A stretch of 7,376 bases of DNA from JANXQE01 sp035651635 (GTDB lineage: Bacteria; Verrucomicrobiota; Verrucomicrobiia; Limisphaerales; UBA8199): contig DASRFK010000139.1 in the NCBI GenBank assembly GCA_035651635.1, positions 1 through 7,376 of the forward strand. Reading direction: 5' to 3'. Position numbers and translations under genes: made by a program. This document shows, one piece after another, positions 1 to 5,405 of the stretch (positions are counted from its first letter, which is position 1; each line of letters begins with the position of its first letter). A model generated the notes under the pieces. It had not been told where the DNA came from. It was given only the letters and a program-made list of their open reading frames with translations, and did no database searches.

Positions 1-1
1 T

Positions 2-430
2 CCGCCCAAGGAACTTCACGATCTGACGACCTTCATCCGCTCCTTGCCTCCGCCGCGAATTGCTAAGGGCGCTGACGGCAAACTCACTCCTTCAGAGGAG
101 CGAGGCCGCGCGATTTTTTTCGCAACGGCCATGCCTGATGGCAAGGCGATCCCGGTGAGGAATCGTTGCGTCACTTGCCACGCGCCGCCGCTGTATACGG
201 TTCGGCTTCCGTTTAATGTAGGCACAAAGGGCCAGTACGACACCATTGAAGCCTTCGATACGCCTCATTTACTGGGAGTGGCCGATACCGCGCCCTATTT
301 GCACGACGGCCGGGCCCAAACACTGGAAGAAATTTGGACGCTGTACAGCACCAACGACAGTCACGGCGTCACGAGCTACATGAACAAAATCCAACTGAAC
401 GATTTGGTCAATTTCCTGAAAACACTCTGA
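2..430 (+). CDS. C-terminal part of a di-heme (or multi-heme) c-type cytochrome, MauG/cytochrome c peroxidase-like
   Basis: The reading frame is open from base 2 to a TGA at 428-430, so the gene begins left of the window; a TTG at 44 is only an internal leucine. The visible part starts with the tail of one cytochrome c domain (LTTFIRSLPPP). A second domain follows, with a haem-binding CVTCH motif at 167-181 and then FDTPHLLGVADTAPYLHDGR (about 257-316). That last stretch is the signature of the C-terminal domain of bacterial di-heme cytochrome c peroxidases and MauG relatives. A methionine at 380-382 (SYMNK) is a candidate distal haem ligand. The protein would be periplasmic or exported and would transfer electrons; whether it is a peroxidase, an oxidase partner or a fusion with a propeller cannot be told without the N-terminus. 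The next gene starts 10 nt after the stop, which suggests co-transcription. Confidence 0.85.
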   Translation, partial: PPKELHDLTTFIRSLPPPRIAKGADGKLTPSEERGRAIFFATAMPDGKAIPVRNRCVTCHAPPLYTVRLPFNVGTKGQYDTIEAFDTPHLLGVADTAPYLHDGRAQTLEEIWTLYSTNDSHGVTSYMNKIQLNDLVNFLKTL

Positions 431-433
431 AGG
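429..433 (+). promoter_or_regulatory. ribosome binding site of the propeller gene
   Basis: GAAGG lies 7 nt before the ATG at 441 and overlaps the stop of the cytochrome gene. This supports the start at 441 and translational coupling. Confidence 0.55.
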
Positions 434-440
434 TCAAAAC

Positions 441-1559
441 ATGAAGAAGTCAATCTACACAACGTTATATGCCATAGTGTTACTGGCTGCTTTCTCCAAT
501 GCGTACGCCGCCGTTCCGACCAAAGAGTTACCCTTTCCGTTGCTCGAACGATTCGAAAGCTTCGGGATGAAGGACGGGTTTCCCACCCACAAGGTCCATT
601 GTGTGCTGCCGGCCAGCGATGGGAAGTTGTGGGTTGGCACCTGGAAAGGCCTGATGGTGCGTGAAAATGGCACGTTCCGCAAAATCGGGGTTGAAGATGG
701 GTTGAGCCACTCGATGATCGTCTGCATGGTTGAGGATCCGCGCAGTGGGGATATTTGGATTGGGACCATGCGCGGGCTGAACCGGTATAGCGCCGGTCGG
801 ATCACCACTTTCACCCAAACCAGTTGCGGTTTGCCCAATAACGTCATCTACGGCGTCGAGATTCTGGGGGATACCCTTTGGGTTGCGACCGCCGCCGGGC
901 TTGGGGCCTTGAACCTCAAGACGGGAGCCTGGAGCATTTACGACCACAACAATACGGTGATGCACGAGCCCTGGGTGTATTCGATCGCCGCCGCAAAAGA
1001 TCGGGTCTTCGTCGGCGTCTGGGGTGGCGGCATTCTCGAGTACGAGCTCTCCAAGGCCATCTTCAAGGAACACCGCGACCCGGATCGCGACTTTCATTTC
1101 GACCTCGTCCCGAATGACGGCCCAATTAACGACGTGACTGCGTGGGTCGCCTGGTCCGATGGCATCCTCTGGCAGGGAACCTATTTCGGCATGTCCAGGT
1201 ATGACGGGTTGCATTGGCGCACCTGGCAGGAAAAAAAGTCCCCGCTCCTCTCCAACTTCGTCAATTTTATCTACGCTCGCGGGCGCATCGCCTGGGTCGG
1301 GACGGATCGAGGTGTTTCGGTAACCGACGGTGATACCTGGGTGAATTACCGCTCCGATGAAAAAGAAAAAGGTCTGGTGGAGATCTACCAAGCCGGTCAG
1401 CCGGTACAGAGCCGCACGATGGCGACGCGCCTGCCGAATGATTTCGTCCTCGGGATCTGGGTCGATGACCATGAAGCCTGGTTCGCCACCTCAGATGGCC
1501 TCGGCCACGGCTTTTTTCCCGCGCCCTCAAAACCGCTCACCGCCTCAGCCAAGAACTAA
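441..1559 (+). CDS. secreted seven-bladed beta-propeller protein (Reg_prop / two-component-regulator-propeller type)
   Basis: This is a 372-residue protein. Residues 1-23 form a typical signal peptide (KK, then a hydrophobic core, ending NAYA before AVPTK), so the protein should be periplasmic or extracellular. The body carries seven spaced copies of a blade motif of the form (L/I/A)W(V/I)GT..GL. They are LWVGTWKGL 63-71, IWIGTMRGL 105-113, LWVATAAGL 146-154, VFVGVWGGG 189-197, LWQGTYFGM 243-251, AWVGTDRGV 284-292 and AWFATSDGL 346-354. Phrases such as EDGLSHSMIVCMVED between blades are typical of the Reg_prop repeats that form the sensor half of hybrid histidine kinases. Here there is no membrane segment, Y_Y_Y domain or kinase after the last blade, so it is a stand-alone propeller, probably a binding or scaffold protein. 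The ligand is unknown. The start is fixed by the signal peptide and a ribosome binding site. Confidence 0.85.
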   Translation: MKKSIYTTLYAIVLLAAFSNAYAAVPTKELPFPLLERFESFGMKDGFPTHKVHCVLPASDGKLWVGTWKGLMVRENGTFRKIGVEDGLSHSMIVCMVEDPRSGDIWIGTMRGLNRYSAGRITTFTQTSCGLPNNVIYGVEILGDTLWVATAAGLGALNLKTGAWSIYDHNNTVMHEPWVYSIAAAKDRVFVGVWGGGILEYELSKAIFKEHRDPDRDFHFDLVPNDGPINDVTAWVAWSDGILWQGTYFGMSRYDGLHWRTWQEKKSPLLSNFVNFIYARGRIAWVGTDRGVSVTDGDTWVNYRSDEKEKGLVEIYQAGQPVQSRTMATRLPNDFVLGIWVDDHEAWFATSDGLGHGFFPAPSKPLTASAKN

Positions 1560-1574
1560 CCAGAAAGCACCCCC

Positions 1575-2159
1575 ATGAAAACATCTCCTAGCCAAAGCAT
1601 GAACTTGGAACCCGCGCCCGCTCAATACACGGACGGCGAGAAAATTGAACGGCGGGCACTCGGACTGCCCGCCTGCGAACCGGCGCCCTCGGGACTGATT
1701 AAGCGAATGCCCAAGGGACGTATGCCCGTGACCAAAACGGCCGTCACGGCGCCAAAAGTACTCAACGAAGCGCGCGAGTACGGCAGCGCGTTCACGCGCG
1801 GGTTGCGGGTGGAGCTGCCGGGCGGCATTACCCATCTGCTGATCAGCGGCACCGCTAGCGTGGGGCCACAGGGCGAAACTTTATACCCGGGTGATTTTCG
1901 CGGACAACTTTGGCGCACATACCACAACCTTTCCGCTCTGCTGGAGAGCGAGGGTGCTTGCTGGGAAGACGTGGTCCGAACCACTTGTTATCTCCGGGAT
2001 ATCGAGCGCGACTACGCCGAGTTCAACGCGATTCGGAACGAGTTCTACCGCGCACTGGGACTGGACCCGTATCCGGCCAGCACGGGTATCCAGGCGCGAA
2101 TCTGCCGCAGTGACCTGCTGGTGGAAATCGAGGCCATGGCCATAATGGTTAGGCAATAG
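1575..2159 (+). CDS. Rid (YjgF/YER057c/UK114) superfamily protein with N-terminal extension
   Basis: This is a 194-residue protein. Residues of about 50-194 match the Rid fold: a strand with HLLISGTASVGPQGE (87-101), a helix with the block LESEGACWEDVVRTTCYLRD (123-142), and the C-terminal YPASTGIQARIC...LLVEIEAMAI (166-190). Classical RidA hydrolyses reactive enamine/imine intermediates from PLP enzymes using an arginine in its PAR-S-C motif. Here the aligned motif reads PASTG, with Ser169 at the arginine position, so RidA-type deaminase activity is not expected. The glutamate of the VEIEA block (Glu186) is kept. PASTG is reminiscent of non-archetypal Rid subgroups and chorismatase-like relatives. 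About 48 residues precede the domain and have no recognisable signal peptide, so the protein is probably cytoplasmic. The ATG at 1575 has only a weak purine stretch in front (AGAAAG). ATG codons at 1599, 1707 and 1722 are also in frame, and the last two would start the protein at the domain itself. Confidence 0.85.
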   Translation: MKTSPSQSMNLEPAPAQYTDGEKIERRALGLPACEPAPSGLIKRMPKGRMPVTKTAVTAPKVLNEAREYGSAFTRGLRVELPGGITHLLISGTASVGPQGETLYPGDFRGQLWRTYHNLSALLESEGACWEDVVRTTCYLRDIERDYAEFNAIRNEFYRALGLDPYPASTGIQARICRSDLLVEIEAMAIMVRQ

Positions 2160-2164
2160 GGAGG
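2158..2164 (+). promoter_or_regulatory. Shine-Dalgarno-like site before the first binding-protein ORF
   Basis: AGGGAGG overlaps the Rid stop codon and ends 3 nt before the ATG at 2168. The sequence is strong but the spacing is short. It is the main argument for translation beginning at 2168 rather than at 2453. Confidence 0.5.
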
Positions 2165-2167
2165 CAT

Positions 2168-3808
2168 ATGAATAAGGAACCCATTGGAGAGAGCTTCCAT
2201 TTGCGTTCACTCATCCATTTGGCCCGTGGACGCGGTCAGGCGCAAACCTGCGCGCCAGCATTTTGGAGTGCGGCGCTTTGCGCCGCTCTTGGAACCAAAC
2301 GAGGGGTGACCCTCCAAAGATCTCAATCGTTTAATCCTGCTTCGCCGCCAAAAGCGCCGCAAAGCGGCGCACTCCAAAACCTTCGGATTCCGTCCAGTTC
2401 ATGGGGAGCTGCAAAGCGGCGCACTTCAAAACCTTCGGACTCCGCGCGGTTCATGGAGAGCTGGATAGTGGTCCTGGCTTGCGCCGCAATTCTATCGTCT
2501 GCCCAGCAAGGCTGGTGCGGTTACGAAGACAAACCAGACAAAAACCCCAACGCAACGACTGAACCGGTCCTCAAGCCGGGCACACCCTCGGTGCTTCAAA
2601 CTCAACCCGGCGAATATCCTTACTACGGAAACGCCCCGGCCGACATGCTGCCGTACCGCAATATCGAGCCGTACTACCGCTACTGGCTCACGCGCCTGCC
2701 TTTCCGGGGCCCGGGACGTGATTACGCCGTTCCGACCAATTTAACCTCACTCAAAGTTGGATTGCTCAGCCCCCCTCCATATGGACCGGAAGCCCGCCGC
2801 GGTGAAATGAGCCGCAAAGGCGTGATGCTGGCGTTCGACGAGGCTAATGCCGCTCGCGCTGGCCAACTCCCGTTCGAAGTGATTGAAAAGGCGGATTCGC
2901 CGCAGTGGGGCAGCGCGGCGAATATTGCGGTCGAATTTGCCGACAAAGACGTGCTTGGATTCATCGGCACTATTGATGGAGATGCCACCCATGTCGCCTT
3001 GCGCGTCGCGTTGAAGATTGAAACTTTTATGGTGAATTGCTCCGACCCGGATCCAACGCTGACCGAAACGCAAATTCCCTGGCTGATGCGAATCTTTCCT
3101 GACAATCGCCAGCAAGGCTATCGCCTGGCTTCGCTGGTCGTGAAGGAGAACGGGTTGAAGAAGATCGTTGTTTTAAGGACCAACAGCCGACCAGGCCGCA
3201 TGGGTGTGAGGCCTTTTGTCGACGCAGTGCGCCGGCTCGGCTTTCCTGTGCTGCAGGAAATCAACTTCAAAGATGGGGACCGGAACTTCGATACTCAGGT
3301 GGCGGTGATTAAGCAGGCCGAGCCCGAGGCCGTGATTTTTTGGGGGAACCCGGCCGAAACCGCCCTGGCGGCGGTGCAGCTACGCGCCGCGGGAGTCAAA
3401 GCTGCCTTTTTCGGTTTCGATCGTCTGGTCGATCCCGAGTTCATCAAGCTGGCCGGTCCCGCAGCGGAGGGAGCGACCGCCACGTATTTCTTTGATCCCG
3501 AAAAGAAGGATGCTGCCTGGACCAGCTTTCAAAAGCGCTTTCAAACGCACTATGGCCTGGACCCCGATATTTATGCCGGGTACGGCTATGATGCCGGGCG
3601 CCTCATGATTGACGCGATCAACAAGGCCGGGCCCAACAAGTACCGGGTTCATGACCAACTCGCCGGACTCGACGAGTACAACGGAGTTACCGGCCACATG
3701 CGATTTGACGGACGTTGGGACAACATCGCCCCAGTGGTAGCAGCACAGTGCAAACAGGGGCGTTGGCAATTCGATCCAGTTCCGGCCCAAGCGGCCAGTC
3801 TGAAATAG
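2168..3808 (+). CDS. periplasmic ligand-binding protein, branched-chain amino-acid ABC type (Peripla_BP_6-like)
   Basis: The open frame encodes 546 residues. Residues of about 195-540 form a two-lobed periplasmic binding fold: SLKVGLLSPP, then RRGEMSRKGVMLAFDEAN, DVLGFIGTIDGD, IPWLMRIFPDN, KKIVVLRTN, EAVIFWGNPAETALAAVQLR and DIYAGYGYDAGRLMIDAI. This is the order seen in Leu/Ile/Val-type solute-binding proteins (PF13458-like). Between the export signal and the domain lies a proline- and tyrosine-rich segment (PYYGNAPADMLPYRNIEPYY, then LPFRGPG) of unknown role. The first 95 residues are largely encoded by hairpin repeats and do not resemble a signal peptide. A signal-like stretch (MESWIVVLACAAILSSAQQG) begins at the in-frame ATG at 2453, giving a 451-residue product of normal length. 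That ATG lacks a ribosome binding site, whereas 2168 has one and sits 8 nt after the Rid stop. The start is therefore unresolved. No permease or ATPase gene is visible, so the ligand and transport role are unknown. Confidence 0.82.
   Translation: MNKEPIGESFHLRSLIHLARGRGQAQTCAPAFWSAALCAALGTKRGVTLQRSQSFNPASPPKAPQSGALQNLRIPSSSWGAAKRRTSKPSDSARFMESWIVVLACAAILSSAQQGWCGYEDKPDKNPNATTEPVLKPGTPSVLQTQPGEYPYYGNAPADMLPYRNIEPYYRYWLTRLPFRGPGRDYAVPTNLTSLKVGLLSPPPYGPEARRGEMSRKGVMLAFDEANAARAGQLPFEVIEKADSPQWGSAANIAVEFADKDVLGFIGTIDGDATHVALRVALKIETFMVNCSDPDPTLTETQIPWLMRIFPDNRQQGYRLASLVVKENGLKKIVVLRTNSRPGRMGVRPFVDAVRRLGFPVLQEINFKDGDRNFDTQVAVIKQAEPEAVIFWGNPAETALAAVQLRAAGVKAAFFGFDRLVDPEFIKLAGPAAEGATATYFFDPEKKDAAWTSFQKRFQTHYGLDPDIYAGYGYDAGRLMIDAINKAGPNKYRVHDQLAGLDEYNGVTGHMRFDGRWDNIAPVVAAQCKQGRWQFDPVPAQAASLK
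2261..2290 (+). repeat. hairpin repeat, copy 1
   Basis: A perfect 7-bp stem GCGGCGC (2270-2276) / GCGCCGC (2280-2286) with a TTT loop is flanked by TTTTGGAGT. The reverse complement of 2351-2380 matches it over 30 nt except at a few positions, and those in the stem are paired changes. It is probably a member of a dispersed palindromic repeat family; here it is read as FWSAALCAALG within the binding-protein frame. Confidence 0.75.
2351..2380 (-). repeat. hairpin repeat, copy 2 (inverted relative to copy 1)
   Basis: Stem GCGCCGC (2354-2360) / GCGGCGC (2364-2370) with an AAA loop is followed by ACTCCAAAAC. This is the reverse complement of the copy at 2261-2290, with the stem sequence flipped but pairing retained. 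Confidence 0.75.
2359..2462 (+). repeat. 52-nt tandem direct duplication
   Basis: Units 2359-2410 and 2411-2462 align end to end without gaps, with 46 of 52 bases identical by hand count. Each contains GCAAAGCGGCGCACT, CAAAACCTTCGGA and TTCATGG. The second unit contains the candidate start ATG at 2453; the first contains the equivalent ATG at 2401, which is out of frame because 52 is not a multiple of 3. Confidence 0.85.
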
Positions 3809-3854
3809 TTTGGGAAAATCTGCCGGCCAAAATGTTGCGATCAGCCTTTTACGT

Positions 3855-3902
3855 AGCGCAGGCTTTCCAGCCTGCTGTATCGCAGAATTTCTATTCTGCG
3901 GA
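3855..3902 (+). repeat. compound hairpin repeat, forward copy
   Basis: This is two small hairpins separated by the 12-mer CTGCTGTATCGC (3872-3883). The first is AGGCT-TTCC-AGCCT and the second CAGAA-TTTCTA-TTCTG. It lies between the two binding-protein genes. An inverted copy is at 3956-4003. All nearby frames that cross it are open because the element is poor in stop codons, so ORFs spanning it are not evidence of a gene. Confidence 0.8.
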
Positions 3903-3955
3903 GGCGCCCCCTTGGTTGGACTTGTGGGTTTCCTCACGGCGATACCAATTCCACG

Positions 3956-4003
3956 CCTGCCGACTGGAAAGTCGGCGATACAGCAGACTCGAAAGTTTGC
4001 GCT
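3956..4003 (-). repeat. compound hairpin repeat, inverted copy
   Basis: The reverse complement aligns with 3855-3902 over 48 nt, with about 37 matches by hand count and the 12-mer GCGATACAGCAG (3975-3986) a perfect inverse of 3872-3883. It contains the hairpin CCGACT-GGAA-AGTCGG. It ends only 8 nt before the probable GTG start of the second binding protein. Confidence 0.8.
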
Positions 4004-4011
4004 GCGCAAAG

Positions 4012-5124
4012 GTGTGTCGCGGTCGCCAAGTGTTTGCCGCGGTCGCCCTGCTTTTGGTGTTGGCCGGATTTCCGCTCAAGGTGACAGCCTCGGGAAGCGA
4101 TGCCTTGAAGATTGGTGTGTTGCTGCCGCCGGAAGAACCGCAGTTGCAGAGCGTTCGCGAAGGCATTTTGCTCGCCGAGGAGCACGCCAACCAAAGCAGT
4201 AATGGCCCTGTGCGCGTGAGCATCCGAGGGCGTGTGGGACAGTGGGGAGCAGATGCCGTGGAGGCGGCGCGATTAGTCGCTGAGGATGGAGCAGCCGGGC
4301 TGATCGCGCCACCGGATGGCGCGGCCTCCCACCTGGTTTTGCAAGTCTCCGGACGAACAGCCGTGCCGGTCATGACCTTGTGTGCTGATAGTTCGGTGGG
4401 GTATACGGGGGTGCCCTGGTTGTTGCGGATGGTACCGCGAACGCAGGACGAGGCCACTGCTCTGTTCAAAGGGGTATTCCCCACGAACGAAAGCAGAGGC
4501 CGGCGGTGGGTAGCGCTCGTTCCGGACCAGCGGGCAGGAAGAGAAATCGGAGGTGATCTGAGAAAAGCGGCCTTGGCGTGCGACTGCATTTTGGATCCTG
4601 TTTTGGAGCTTGGGTCGCAAACCAATGCCGACGCGATCATCGCTCGCGCATTAGCGAGTCGCCCGGAAGGAATCTTCCTATGGCTTGCTCCTCAATCTGC
4701 CGCAGATGCTGCCAGAAAGCTTCGAGGCAGCGGGTACGTCGGGCCGCTCACGGGGCCGGGCCGATTACAAACGGCCGGATTCTTCACCCGCGCCGGCAGC
4801 GCCGCCGAGGGCTTCACAATTCCAGCGCTGGCCCGCGGGCGTGAAGAGATGGTTCGGCTCAAGTCCTTTGAGGCCGCCTACCACGAGCATTGGGGCCGTG
4901 ACCCAGACGTCATTGCAGCCATCAGCTACGATGCAGCCATGGTTCTCATTCACCTCGCGAGACAGGATGCATTCCAAAACCCGCCTCACCGCCTGCCGTC
5001 GGGTTTCTGCTGGCCTGGAGTGAGTGGCGATGTGAGCTTTGACTCGGAAGGAAATCGCAAAGCGAGATTCGAATTGTTGCGAGTGTCTGGCGGCCGCTTC
5101 ATGGTGGCAGATCGTTCCAACTGA
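4012..5124 (+). CDS. second periplasmic ligand-binding protein, paralogue of the preceding one
   Basis: The frame is open from 3715, but everything before about 4012 overlaps the end of the previous gene or the inverted repeats. A GTG at 4012 begins a textbook signal peptide (MCRGRQVFAAVALLLVLAGF, cleavage likely after VTA at residue 26), giving a 370-residue protein. TTG at 3997 is an alternative. No good Shine-Dalgarno site precedes either. The mature protein is collinear with the upstream binding protein: ALKIGVLLPPEE, REGILLAEEHAN, VPWLLRMVPRTQ, PEGIFLWLAPQSAADAARKL and DVIAAISYDAAMVLIHLA all have counterparts there in the same order. Similarity is low, so the duplication is old or the two come from a diverged family. 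The conserved fold suggests periplasmic ligand binding; several hinge and pocket positions differ, so the ligand may differ too. It ends with a TGA at 5122-5124. Confidence 0.75.
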   Translation: MCRGRQVFAAVALLLVLAGFPLKVTASGSDALKIGVLLPPEEPQLQSVREGILLAEEHANQSSNGPVRVSIRGRVGQWGADAVEAARLVAEDGAAGLIAPPDGAASHLVLQVSGRTAVPVMTLCADSSVGYTGVPWLLRMVPRTQDEATALFKGVFPTNESRGRRWVALVPDQRAGREIGGDLRKAALACDCILDPVLELGSQTNADAIIARALASRPEGIFLWLAPQSAADAARKLRGSGYVGPLTGPGRLQTAGFFTRAGSAAEGFTIPALARGREEMVRLKSFEAAYHEHWGRDPDVIAAISYDAAMVLIHLARQDAFQNPPHRLPSGFCWPGVSGDVSFDSEGNRKARFELLRVSGGRFMVADRSN

Positions 5125-5131
5125 GTTCGGC

Positions 5132-5155
5132 CTGCCGCATAAATGCGGTGTTCCA
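5132..5155 (+). repeat. 24-nt direct repeat, copy A
   Basis: It begins CTGCCGCAT and ends GTTCCA, and contains the small palindrome CCGCAT-AA-ATGCGG. It matches 5275-5298 at 21 of 24 positions. Confidence 0.7.
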
Positions 5156-5171
5156 GTGACAGCGCCGGCGC

Positions 5172-5189
5172 GCGGACTTCCCAGTCCGC
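5172..5189 (+). repeat. hairpin of the GACT-TNCC-AGTC type
   Basis: GCGGACT / AGTCCGC form a perfect 7-bp stem with a TCCC loop. The architecture matches the hairpins of the compound repeat at 3855-4003 (stem, TTCC loop, stem), suggesting one repeat family. There is no T-run, so it is not a standard terminator. Confidence 0.6.
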
Positions 5190-5274
5190 AGAGATCTCCG
5201 AACTGAAACTGGCGCTGAAGGAGTTCTCATCGTCAGCAGAGGTGGTTTGCTGCGGGCAACGGCGCCCGCGCCGA

Positions 5275-5298
5275 CTGCCGCATCAATGCAGCGTTCCA
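5275..5298 (+). repeat. 24-nt direct repeat, copy B
   Basis: Second copy of the element at 5132-5155. It contains the ATG at 5286 that is the most upstream in-frame ATG for the hydrolase, which makes that codon doubtful as the real start. Confidence 0.7.
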
Positions 5299-5405
5299 TT
5301 TTTGCTGGAGGTCACCACTTACACATCGAAGCTGTCAGTCAGACAAAACCGACTCAGACGCGCCCCCATCTTGTCGGTTGCATCCACCCCGTTCAATCCA
5401 ATAGC

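Larger units (their letters stand above)
5125..5405. other. repeat-bearing spacer between binding protein and hydrolase
   Basis: This spacer holds two imperfect direct copies of a 24-nt element, a perfect 7-bp hairpin and a GC-rich hairpin GCGGGC (5252-5257) / GCCCGC (5264-5269). Short frames crossing it on both strands show no recognisable protein. I see no clear promoter or T-tailed terminator. Confidence 0.6.

Noticed and set aside
528..1472. Long minus-strand frame opposite the propeller gene
   Set aside because: It is a shadow in high-GC sequence; the + strand frame has a signal peptide and seven blade motifs.
3855..4003. CRISPR array
   Set aside because: There are only two copies, in inverted orientation, with internal hairpins and no regular spacers; this is a palindromic repeat pair.
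3380..4009. Minus-strand frame of 209 codons
   Set aside because: It is antisense to the binding-protein gene and the repeats; the CCIADFPVGRRGIG-like peptide is a translation of the repeat family, not a protein domain.
3810..4202. A 130-codon + strand frame across the inverted repeats (AGFPACCIAEF...)
   Set aside because: It is generated by stop-poor repeat sequence and then overlaps the signal peptide and start of the second binding protein in another frame; no domain is recognisable.
5172..5189. Rho-independent terminator after the second binding protein
   Set aside because: The perfect stem lacks a following T-run and resembles the dispersed repeat hairpins.
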